Of a stretch of 64,000 bases of DNA, positions 44,618 through 51,614 are shown one piece after another (positions within the stretch are counted from its first letter, which is position 1; each line of letters starts with the position of its first letter). The stretch is from an uncultured bacterium (GTDB lineage Bacteria; Vulcanimicrobiota; Xenobia; Xenobiales; Xenobiaceae). The notes under the pieces are model-generated. The model saw nothing but the letters and a program-made list of their open reading frames with translations. It did not search any database and was not told the DNA's origin. A program made the position numbers and the translations under genes. The stretch is from NCBI GenBank assembly GCA_934636825.1, contig CAKUBG010000001.1:248001-312000 (forward strand). Reading direction: 5' to 3'.

Positions 44618-44802
44618 GTGAACGCACTCCCGCCTATATAGAGGTGGGGGCTTCCTGCTTCTGCGAAAACGGCGCTGCAGCTCAAAAGAGCTGCAGCGAC
44701 TTACGCTCTCTCCACAGGCGTAGATTCCCGTGCGACCCACGGTATTTTCCCGAAATAGGTTCGTCACGCCCGCCTCTATCTTCAATGCCCCAAAGCATAG
44801 AA
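44618..44802 (-). mobile_element. IS200/IS605-type TnpB 3'-end remnant with right end, copy A
   Basis: On the minus strand a reading frame encodes IEAGVTNLFRENTVGRTGIY then ACGE, the tail found at the C terminus of many TnpB proteins (NTVGxTGIYACGD). It is followed by a G/C hairpin and the end sequence GGCGGGAGTGCGTTCAC, like IS605-family right ends. The part before it (44803-44937) shows no more TnpB sequence and no gene. It aligns with copy B at 51416-51605 through GTGCGACCCACGGTAT and GTGAACG-ACTCCCG. In intact elements this end encodes the TnpB guide (omega) RNA. Confidence 0.7.
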
Positions 44803-44937
44803 GATTTTCAGCGAGATTAGGCTAAAAAGTTTCGAATTGATTGACAGTTTCCAGCATCAAATAAGAATGGAACTTTTTGCTTTCGCAATGGCGACAATCT
44901 ATTCAAAAATTCTCACCTTCAAAGGGAACAAAAAAGC

Positions 44938-45303
44938 TTACTTGTTGATAAGCAACAAAGCGATAACCAAAGCATAAATGCTTAAGGATTCGATGAAGGC
45001 CAAGCTCAAAAGGCACAAGCTCTGAATTTTACCGGAAGCTTCAGGGTTACGAGCTACACCTTCTACGGCCTTGGCGGCAGCATTGGCCTGACCAAAGCTA
45101 CCAGCTACAGCGGCTAAGCCCAAAACGAGAGCAGCTGATAAAGCGTAGATAGCGCTGGTGCTCAAGAAATAGGATTCATTGCCAGTAGCAGCGGCCGCAG
45201 CAGCGGTCTCAGCAGCTTCCTGAGCCAAAGCGGGCATAGAGCAGAAAACTCCCATGGCAAGCATAGATAAAATGCCAAACAATTTTCCAACTTTAGAGTA
45301 CAT
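44938..45303 (-). CDS. atpE: ATP synthase Fo c subunit with N-terminal signal sequence, Na+-type site
   Basis: 121 aa; a normal c subunit is about 80. Residues 1-28 look like a cleavable signal (GILSMLAMGVFCSMPALAQ), then an Ala-rich segment and two membrane helices. Ion site by alignment to Ilyobacter tartaricus c: Gln72 (Q32), Glu105 (E65), Ser106 (S66) and Tyr110 (Y70) are conserved with exact spacing; T67 is replaced by Leu107. The first helix has A-x-A-x-S-x-G-x-A in place of G-x-G-x-G-x-G-x-G. This favours Na+ coupling and perhaps a larger ring, both inference. GGAGG lies before the ATG. Confidence 0.93.
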   Translation of the reverse strand: MYSKVGKLFGILSMLAMGVFCSMPALAQEAAETAAAAAATGNESYFLSTSAIYALSAALVLGLAAVAGSFGQANAAAKAVEGVARNPEASGKIQSLCLLSLAFIESLSIYALVIALLLINK

Positions 45304-45336
45304 TTTTTACCTCCGAAACAACTTAGAGACAATTTC

Positions 45337-45420
45337 CTAAATTTCTTCGCACACTTTAACCAGTGCCAGCAAAGCCACAACTGGCAGTCCAAAGAATACG
45401 ATCGCCAACATTTTTCGCAA
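45337..45420 (-). CDS. Possible tiny single-span membrane protein between atpB and atpE
   Basis: A 27-codon frame starting at TTG 45420 (or ATG 45411), reading (M)RKMLAIVFFGLPVVALLAL then VKVCEEI and TAG at 45337-45339. A basic start, about 17 hydrophobic residues and a charged end are what a single-span protein would show. AGAGGA lies about 12 nt before the TTG. It fills the 203-bp gap between atpB and atpE in the same direction. Nothing known matches. It could be chance, since hydrophobic frames are common. Confidence 0.35.
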   Translation of the reverse strand: MRKMLAIVFFGLPVVALLALVKVCEEI

Positions 45421-45506
45421 AAAACGGTGGCGTCCTCTATTGTACCGCTGTTTGAAGAACAGTATAAGTGCGAGCTGCCTCTAAAAGCTTACCTTTTTAT
45501 AGACTC

Positions 45507-46523
45507 CTAATGTTCGTCAGCTACTAAGTGGCTGATATAAGACAAAGTCAAGATACAAAATACAAAAGCCTGGATAAAACCAGCCAAAGCGCCGATACAA
45601 GTAACGAAAAGGGAAACACCCCACATAGTGAAGCTCAAAATTGCGCCTTTAAACTTCACAGCCATACTGGCATCAGCGGCAAAAATAGAGCGGAAAAACT
45701 CTCCACCGACTCCGAGCAAATTGCTCTTAACTTCATGTTCTCCGTGGATATTTCCATAAAGACGGAAAGAGAGCGACAGCAAACGAGCAACTTCTTCAAT
45801 GATATTTAAGCCGCAAAAGAGTACAGCCAAAGCGGGAACCAACACATAGCGCATTACTCCGCTAAACTGCTTCCATAATTCCGGCACAGGCCCTAAATAG
45901 TGTTGCAACCAAACAAAAAAGCCCACAAACAATCCGCGTCCCTCTTCAAAATGAGGAGTAGCGGCCTTTTCTTTGGAATCACTATCAGATGCCAAAGCAG
46001 ACTTCTTTTGAGCAATCTTTTCGGCTTCAAGACGTTCTTGAAGAGGATCACCACAAATTTTTTGCTTCAGACCGTAATAGGTGAAAGCTATACAGGAGAC
46101 GATAGCTAAAGCCAAAGTCGTATTGTAAGAGGCGGTGGGAGCCTCAAAAATAAGATGGGAGTGCCCTTCTTCTCCGCCAAAAAGCACGGCAGGCACAGGC
46201 AAAAGGCCGGACCAGTTGCACAAAAGAACGAATAAAAATATGGACATGGCAAAAGGAGCATAACGCTCACCGCGCTCTCCCATGAAAGAAGAGGCCATAT
46301 CGTTAACAAATTCGTAGACGTGCTCAAATACAGCTCCCATACCTGTGGAAACAACACCAAGCTGCCGACGTCCTATAACAGCTAAAATCAGAGCCGCAAC
46401 TATTACTAAAATTGTAGAAGCGATTAAAATCTGGTTGCCAAGACTGGCAAATCCAGCAGCCTCAATGGGCGCTGAGGCTAAAAAAGCGCTCGCTGCAACT
46501 CCCCCCAAACAACTCCAGCCCAT
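45507..46523 (-). CDS. atpB: ATP synthase Fo a subunit
   Basis: Ion-channel half of the motor, 338 aa, longer than usual (about 250-290). The essential Arg is in LLSLSFRLYGNIHGEH; other matches are FVNDMASSFMGERGERYAPF, LLCNWSGLLPVP and the final IQAFVFCILTLSYISHL. A charged, low-complexity cytoplasmic insertion (about residues 152-200, LEAEKIAQKKSALASDSDSK and flanks) sits between helices and accounts for the extra length. AAGGAGG lies before the ATG. Confidence 0.95.
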   Translation of the reverse strand: MGWSCLGGVAASAFLASAPIEAAGFASLGNQILIASTILVIVAALILAVIGRRQLGVVSTGMGAVFEHVYEFVNDMASSFMGERGERYAPFAMSIFLFVLLCNWSGLLPVPAVLFGGEEGHSHLIFEAPTASYNTTLALAIVSCIAFTYYGLKQKICGDPLQERLEAEKIAQKKSALASDSDSKEKAATPHFEEGRGLFVGFFVWLQHYLGPVPELWKQFSGVMRYVLVPALAVLFCGLNIIEEVARLLSLSFRLYGNIHGEHEVKSNLLGVGGEFFRSIFAADASMAVKFKGAILSFTMWGVSLFVTCIGALAGFIQAFVFCILTLSYISHLVADEH

Positions 46524-46570
46524 AATTATTTTTCCTCCTTAGCCCGCCGCGATCCGGTTTGCTTCTGCCT

Positions 46571-46885
46571 TTAAATGAAAAGGACCACAAAGATAAGCCC
46601 AATCGAAACAGCAGTCACGATGCCCAAGCATACGGGCAATACGGGAAATGAAAGGAGCTTAAAGGCTCCATACACGCCTCCTATAACAACCAGCCAAGGT
46701 AAAAAGAACTGTGTTTTGAGGAATGCGCCGTCCATCTTCCCCCAGGAATTATTTAATTCCTTGTCAATCAAAGATTGAAAAAACTTATTTGACCACCAAT
46801 ACCAAGCTATCCAGTGCAAAATACCGATTACAGAGCCGCCAAGGAAAGCTTTTATATTAAGTGCAGATAAAGTATCCATTATCAC
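46571..46885 (-). CDS. atpI: AtpI-like (ATP synthase I family) membrane protein
   Basis: 104 aa with about four hydrophobic segments (FLGGSVIGILHWIAWYWW, FFLPWLVVIGGVYGAF, VCLGIVTAVSIGLIFVVLF). Position just before atpB and size fit AtpI, which helps c-ring assembly or Mg2+ supply. A GTG at 46885 overlaps the upstream stop by 4 nt; ATG 46879 is an alternative. The sequence match to AtpI is weak, so the call rests largely on position. Confidence 0.65.
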   Translation of the reverse strand: MIMDTLSALNIKAFLGGSVIGILHWIAWYWWSNKFFQSLIDKELNNSWGKMDGAFLKTQFFLPWLVVIGGVYGAFKLLSFPVLPVCLGIVTAVSIGLIFVVLFI

Positions 46886-47745
46886 TTCTGGCCTTTGCTG
46901 CCGTCAGCAGGCGATGCTTTAGAGTCACTATTCTCGACTGTTGCCACCGACTGAGTAGCTTGAGTTTTGTCCTTGGCAAGCGGAACTACCGGCAAAGCTC
47001 CCTTAAGGAAGGGCTTCAATACTAACGCTCCTGAGTATAGTCCTAATATAACTCCAAAAATAATAAATGGGTAAGTCAACCAAGCTAAACCACTATATTC
47101 AACAGCTCGCTGTCCCAACCACCAAAAAGCTAGAATAACAGCGGCCACAGTAAAACCGAAAGAAAAGACTATCCCCAAAGACTGAGCCATAAGGTTTTTC
47201 TCTTTGGGGCGCTCTTGGTAAGCTTTTATACGCTCACGCAAGGCTTCCGGAGAATCAGGCTCCGGACCAGCCACTTCGTCATTTTGCTTCTGTACAAGCG
47301 AAACAGCCTGTATTTCGGCTTTTTTCTCTGGAGCTGCAGCAAAGGTACTCACTTCATATTCATTTTTAGAAGTGCGACGAGCAGCAATCTCGGAAGCTCC
47401 GGAAGCCATCAGATCAAGTTGGGATCTTAAAGACTCTCCAAGTTGTTTATTTTGGATACCGGATAAACTTATGCTGTTCGGAGCCTTTGTTTCTGTAGTT
47501 GCCGCTTGATTGTTTTTAGGCTCTGCTGCTGTCAGCGACTCTGTGGAGCTAAGAGAGCTCGACAATAAAGATTCGCTTTTATGCTCAGTTTTTTTCAAAG
47601 CACTTTGAACCAAACGAGCCAATTCTTCTCGGTCAACTTCAGAATCGAGAGAATCGGCCAAAGAAGGGCCAGAGAAAATAGCCTCCAGCTCTTCGACTGA
47701 CAGTTCTTGATCGTTTAAGCGATTCTTATTTTCATCCATGGCCAC
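46882..47745 (-). CDS. AtpZ-like two-span protein with long N-terminal extension
   Basis: 287 aa. Residues 1-190 are hydrophilic and low in complexity (acidic start, Ser/Glu-rich, SSSLSSTESL), probably disordered. About 195-260 has two membrane spans (GIVFSFGFTVAAVILAFWWL and YPFIIFGVILGLYSGALVL) in the pattern of AtpZ (ATPase_gene1), which partners AtpI as a Mg2+/Ca2+ transporter in Firmicutes. A basic tail follows. It overlaps the AtpI-like gene by 4 nt. AtpZ is normally under 100 residues, so the extension is unusual. Confidence 0.55.
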   Translation of the reverse strand: MAMDENKNRLNDQELSVEELEAIFSGPSLADSLDSEVDREELARLVQSALKKTEHKSESLLSSSLSSTESLTAAEPKNNQAATTETKAPNSISLSGIQNKQLGESLRSQLDLMASGASEIAARRTSKNEYEVSTFAAAPEKKAEIQAVSLVQKQNDEVAGPEPDSPEALRERIKAYQERPKEKNLMAQSLGIVFSFGFTVAAVILAFWWLGQRAVEYSGLAWLTYPFIIFGVILGLYSGALVLKPFLKGALPVVPLAKDKTQATQSVATVENSDSKASPADGSKGQK

Positions 47746-47757
47746 TATTTTAGCTTT

Positions 47758-48972
47758 TTATTTAGCAGCAAACGGTTCCGGAGCAGCGAACTCGTTGGGA
47801 TAGAACTTATGCAAAATAGCTTCAGCAATGCGTTTAGAAGCCAAACCATCACCATAGGGGCTAGAAGTTTTGGCCATGCGCTCGTGCACATCGTCGTGTT
47901 CCAAAATGTCAGAAGCTAAAGCAAAAACTTTATCTTCATCACAACCAGCCAAAACGGCATTCCCCGATTCGATACCTTCCGGACGCTCGGTAGTTTCTCT
48001 CAATACAACTACAGGCACACCTAAGGAAGGAGCTTCTTCTTGAATGCCTCCAGAATCGGTCATAATTAAGTATGCCGAACGCATTAAACGCAATAAATTT
48101 GTATAGGGCATAGGTTCTAAAAGGTGGACTCTAGGCAAACCTTGTAAAGCAGGGCAAACAACTTCACGCACTTTAGGATTGGGGTGAACACTGAAAACTA
48201 ACTCAATATCATCGAATTTTTCAGTTAAACGACGTAAGGCGCGGCAAATCTGGGCCATAGGCTGCCCCAAGTTTTCTCTTCTGTGAGTTTCGACTAAGAC
48301 CATACGTCTACCAGAATTGGCTACAAAGTCCAAAGGATCGACTTTAGCCGCACTCACTTCCTCTTTGCAGGAAGCCACGGATTTCAAATCGGTGGGCACT
48401 CCCTCCGGCAAACCGGCAACAATAAGTTTAAGGGCGTCGGCTACAGTATTTCCAGTAATATAAGTATCCTTAAAAACCAAACCCTCTTGAGCTAAGTTAT
48501 TGTAAGCCCACTTTGTGGGAGGAAATTGCATTTCAGCTAAACGAGAAAGCAAACGCCTATTCATTTCCTCAGGGAAGGGATCATAAATTTTATCTGTACG
48601 CAAGCCAGCTTCAATGTGGCCAACGGGAATTTTCTGATAAAAAGCAGCCAAACCAGCTACAAAAGCGGTAGAAGTGTCGCCTTGCACTAAAACAATATCG
48701 GGGCGTTTCTCAAGTAAAACTGGCTCTAAACCTTGCAAAACACGTACGGTAATGCCAGTCAGAGTCTGATTGGCCTTCATAGTATTTAAATCTACATCAG
48801 GTTCAATGTGGAAAAGATCCAAAACTTGATCCAAAATTTCTCGGTGCTGAGCGGTAACTACGGTAGTAACCTTAAACTTGGGATTAGCTTTAAGCTCTAA
48901 AACTACCGGAGCCATCTTGATAGCTTCCGGGCGAGTGCCGAAAACAACCATAACGTGAATTAAATTTTGCAC
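47758..48972 (-). CDS. wecB: UDP-N-acetylglucosamine 2-epimerase (non-hydrolysing)
   Basis: Interconverts UDP-GlcNAc and UDP-ManNAc for envelope polysaccharides. 404 aa. Motifs: VVFGTRPEAIKMAPVV, VQGDTSTAFVAGLAAF, GHIEAGLRT, ETHRRENLGQPM, SVHPNP, MTDSGGIQEEAPSLG, RETTERPEGIESGN. The start is the GTG at 48972, 5 nt after the wecA stop, with AGAGGAG inside the wecA end. A longer in-frame start at 49020 would overlap wecA by 43 nt and has no ribosome site. Confidence 0.95.
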   Translation of the reverse strand: MQNLIHVMVVFGTRPEAIKMAPVVLELKANPKFKVTTVVTAQHREILDQVLDLFHIEPDVDLNTMKANQTLTGITVRVLQGLEPVLLEKRPDIVLVQGDTSTAFVAGLAAFYQKIPVGHIEAGLRTDKIYDPFPEEMNRRLLSRLAEMQFPPTKWAYNNLAQEGLVFKDTYITGNTVADALKLIVAGLPEGVPTDLKSVASCKEEVSAAKVDPLDFVANSGRRMVLVETHRRENLGQPMAQICRALRRLTEKFDDIELVFSVHPNPKVREVVCPALQGLPRVHLLEPMPYTNLLRLMRSAYLIMTDSGGIQEEAPSLGVPVVVLRETTERPEGIESGNAVLAGCDEDKVFALASDILEHDDVHERMAKTSSPYGDGLASKRIAEAILHKFYPNEFAAPEPFAAK

Positions 48973-48977
48973 TTTAA

Positions 48978-49961
48978 TTACTCTCCTCTGCAAGTCAAAT
49001 AGAACAAGGCCAAACCACAAAGTCCAAAGGCCGTGTTAATGGCATAGATAATCAAAACAACTTGACGCTGATTTAAACCGAGACTCAACAAACGATGATG
49101 CAAATGGCCTTTATCAGCTTGGAAAATAGGCTTATGAGCCAGCAAACGACGTAAAATTGCAAAAGTAGTATCGAAAATAGGCACAGCCATTAAGAATATA
49201 GGCAACAAGAAAGCAAAAGTAGCAGTGCTCTTAAGTAAACCGATTATAGACCAGCCTGCAAACATAAGGCCGAAGAACAAGCTACCTGTGTCCCCCATGA
49301 AGATTTGCGCCGGGTTGAAATTATAACGCAAAAATCCCAAAGAGCAGCCAGCTAAACAAGCCATAACCAGAGCAATTACGAACTGTCCCTTAAGCAAGCT
49401 GACGACAAAAAATACGGAAGCGACCGTTAAAGAAACGCCGGCCAAAAGACCGTCTAATCCGTCAATTAAATTCAATGCATTAGTGATACCGGCTATCCAA
49501 AAAAGCGTAACCAAGATACTTTGCCAAGTGCTTAAAAAGATAACTCCATACCAGGGCACGGTAATATAGTCGATTTTGATACCGAAATAAAACATTACTA
49601 AACCGGTAACAAGTTGCAAAGCTAATTTGACTTTTGCAGGCATGCCATAGCGATCGTCAACCATACCTACAACTAAGATAATTAAACCGCCCAGAGTCAT
49701 ACCGGTAAGCTGTGAAATTATGGCCGGAGTAACTGCTTCTCTAAATGATTGGGATAAACAAATAACACTGGCTGTAGCTAAAAAATAGCCACCGGCAACA
49801 CCTAAACCGCCCCATAAAGGGATGGGCTGATGGTGCACCTTACGAGCATTGGGTTTATCCAGGGCGCCACAATAAACGGCTAAACGCTTTACCAGAGGCA
49901 CCAAAAGCAAAGTATAAATAAACCCTAGCAAAAAAACTGCCAATTGGGCACGGACGGACAT
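48978..49961 (-). CDS. wecA: Undecaprenyl-phosphate N-acetylglucosaminyl-1-phosphate transferase (WecA/TagO/MraY family)
   Basis: 327-aa polytopic membrane enzyme that loads GlcNAc-1-P (or a related sugar-P) on undecaprenyl phosphate. Motifs: LDKPNARKVHHQPIPLWGG, NALNLIDGLDGLLAGVS (catalytic Asp region), FMGDTGSLFFG and the HLHHRLL cytoplasmic loop. AGGAG lies 8 nt before the ATG. It heads the gene run into wecB and atp. The attached polymer is unknown: teichoic-type, capsule or O-antigen-like. Confidence 0.92.
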   Translation of the reverse strand: MSVRAQLAVFLLGFIYTLLLVPLVKRLAVYCGALDKPNARKVHHQPIPLWGGLGVAGGYFLATASVICLSQSFREAVTPAIISQLTGMTLGGLIILVVGMVDDRYGMPAKVKLALQLVTGLVMFYFGIKIDYITVPWYGVIFLSTWQSILVTLFWIAGITNALNLIDGLDGLLAGVSLTVASVFFVVSLLKGQFVIALVMACLAGCSLGFLRYNFNPAQIFMGDTGSLFFGLMFAGWSIIGLLKSTATFAFLLPIFLMAVPIFDTTFAILRRLLAHKPIFQADKGHLHHRLLSLGLNQRQVVLIIYAINTAFGLCGLALFYLTCRGE

Positions 49962-50053
49962 CTTTCAGGCTCCTAATTCAGACAAAAAGTCAAACAGTCC
50001 AAAATGGTCGTTCTGCGCATATACGACGAATGTTAATTTCTGCCTTTGCAACG

Positions 50054-50099
50054 CAAAAAATAATCGGCGCGGAGAAGTGTAGCTTATCACGCGCCGATT
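50054..50099 (-). terminator. Terminator of the protein kinase gene
   Basis: A 10-bp perfect stem AATCGGCGCG (50062-50071) with 50090-50099, followed on the minus strand by six T. Lies 22 nt past the kinase stop at 50121, so the wecA run probably starts from its own promoter within 49962-50060. Confidence 0.85.
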
Positions 50100-50120
50100 G
50101 ATAAAGGCATCATGCTGAGA

Positions 50121-51314
50121 TTACATTAAACTTATGCCCCAGCCTCCACCTTTACTGTCTTCATAATCTTTAACAAAGCGCTTTATTAGAGCATCTATTT
50201 TTTGCTCCCAACCGGGATTGAGCGGGTTGACGCTGTCGAGTAAAACAGGAGATAAAATACCTTGTTTTTCGTAAAATTGCACACACATTTCGTCTAAATT
50301 TTTTACTACTCGAAGAGAAAATGGAGTAGAACAAGCCAGAGTAAACTCAAAAAAATCTAAATTTTGTGGCAAATACGAAGTATGACATTCGTTAGCATAT
50401 TTTTGAATAAGATCATTGAGATAGAAATACAATCTATCACGTAATTTAACTACAGCATTTTCAAATTGTTCAGCTTGTCCATTTTCCGGCAAACTGACAA
50501 AAACTCCAGGCAAGCTCTTTAAATCGTTATACATAGCTTCAGCACTAGCATAGCGATCTTCCGGCCAAGTACCCAGAGAGTTCCAGATAATTTGTTGCAA
50601 ATCTTCAGGAACTTTAACACCAAAGTCTTCAAAAGCTGGGAAGTCCCAATCTTTGGGTTTGCGACCGGTAAGCAATTCATGCATTGTCGCTCCTAAAGCA
50701 TAAAGATCGCTGCTGGGCTCAGGCTGTCCTTGCTGTTGCTCAGCAGGAGCGTAACCAGGAGTGCCAATCCAATAGCCATCTGCGGGGTTGGTTACTCTGG
50801 AGATACCAAAGTCAATCAGCATTAAACGCTGATCGCGACTGCGTACTAAAAGGTTGGAAGGTTTTATATCGCGGTGAGTAATAGCAGGATTGCGACTGTG
50901 CAAATACTTTAAAGCATCTAAAGTTTGTAAAGCCCAACCAACCACAGATTGTACTGGTAAGCCAGGGTTGCCTTCTTCTTTGAGAATAGTAGCCAAGTCT
51001 TTGCCTTCTATGTATTCCATAGCAAAGAAGAAAGAATTGTCGCAAATAAAAGAGCTGTAAATTTTGGGAATGCCAGGATGGTTTAAAGTTTGCATGACTT
51101 GCACTTCGGAAAGGAAGCGATCTATTGCCGCCTGACGTTCGGCAGAGCGAGCTGAAGAATCGAGCATTTGCTTTAAAGCGCAAAGCCGATCGTTGACCAT
51201 ACGATCTTTAACTTCATAGACAGCGCCCATACCGCCTGCCTTGATCGGCTTCACAACATAGAAACGACCGTCCAGTAAAGTGCCGGGTTCTAAAGTAAAA
51301 TCACCTGTATGCAT
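50121..51314 (-). CDS. Hanks-type serine/threonine protein kinase
   Basis: About 397 aa, cytoplasmic, no membrane span. Kinase motifs are complete: glycine loop AGGMGAVYEV, ATP Lys in LCALKQML, catalytic HRDIKPSNLLV, LIDFGISRV (DFG), GTPGYAPAEQ and DLYALGATMHELLTGRKP. The C-terminal 140 residues are helical and not recognised; there are no PASTA repeats. The start is set at ATG 51314 because the 30 residues before it do not match the kinase fold; no good ribosome site marks any candidate. A TnpB remnant lies immediately upstream. Confidence 0.88.
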   Translation of the reverse strand: MHTGDFTLEPGTLLDGRFYVVKPIKAGGMGAVYEVKDRMVNDRLCALKQMLDSSARSAERQAAIDRFLSEVQVMQTLNHPGIPKIYSSFICDNSFFFAMEYIEGKDLATILKEEGNPGLPVQSVVGWALQTLDALKYLHSRNPAITHRDIKPSNLLVRSRDQRLMLIDFGISRVTNPADGYWIGTPGYAPAEQQQGQPEPSSDLYALGATMHELLTGRKPKDWDFPAFEDFGVKVPEDLQQIIWNSLGTWPEDRYASAEAMYNDLKSLPGVFVSLPENGQAEQFENAVVKLRDRLYFYLNDLIQKYANECHTSYLPQNLDFFEFTLACSTPFSLRVVKNLDEMCVQFYEKQGILSPVLLDSVNPLNPGWEQKIDALIKRFVKDYEDSKGGGWGISLM

Positions 51315-51415
51315 TGCTTTGGATATTAACCGCCCTTTGCTGCTCGCGCCAATATACTCATCTCTTACCCATAATGGCACGAGACAAACACATCGGATAT
51401 ACAAACCTTATTTTG

Positions 51416-51605
51416 GTGAACGTACTCCCGTCTACAGAGACGGAAGCTTCCTGATCACGCGCAAGCTATCTTGTACTTTGCCAAAAAGGCAACAACTTGC
51501 GCTTTATTCACAGGCCTAAATTTCCGTGCGACCCACGGTATCTTCCTGAAGTAACTTCGCCACTTCCACCTTTATCCCCCACCTGTGAAGCGGGGGACTT
51601 AAGGC
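51416..51605 (-). mobile_element. IS200/IS605-type TnpB 3'-end remnant with right end, copy B
   Basis: On the minus strand the frame reads RWGIKVEVAKLLQEDTVGRT then EI, a TAG stop, and ACE: the TnpB C-terminal tail with a stop codon where Tyr is expected. It ends in the hairpin CCGTCTCTGTAGACGG and GAGTACGTTCAC. A second hairpin, CCCCC...GGGGG near 51577-51598, lies at the other end next to the mlaD stop, so this may be a short MITE-like derivative with both ends. It fills the gap between mlaD and the kinase gene. Confidence 0.65.
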
Positions 51606-51614
51606 GAAATAAGG

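Noticed and set aside
44564..44785. 73-codon minus frame as an independent gene before atpF
   Set aside because: It contains the TnpB tail and then reads through the right end into the atpF start, so it is a decayed transposase end.
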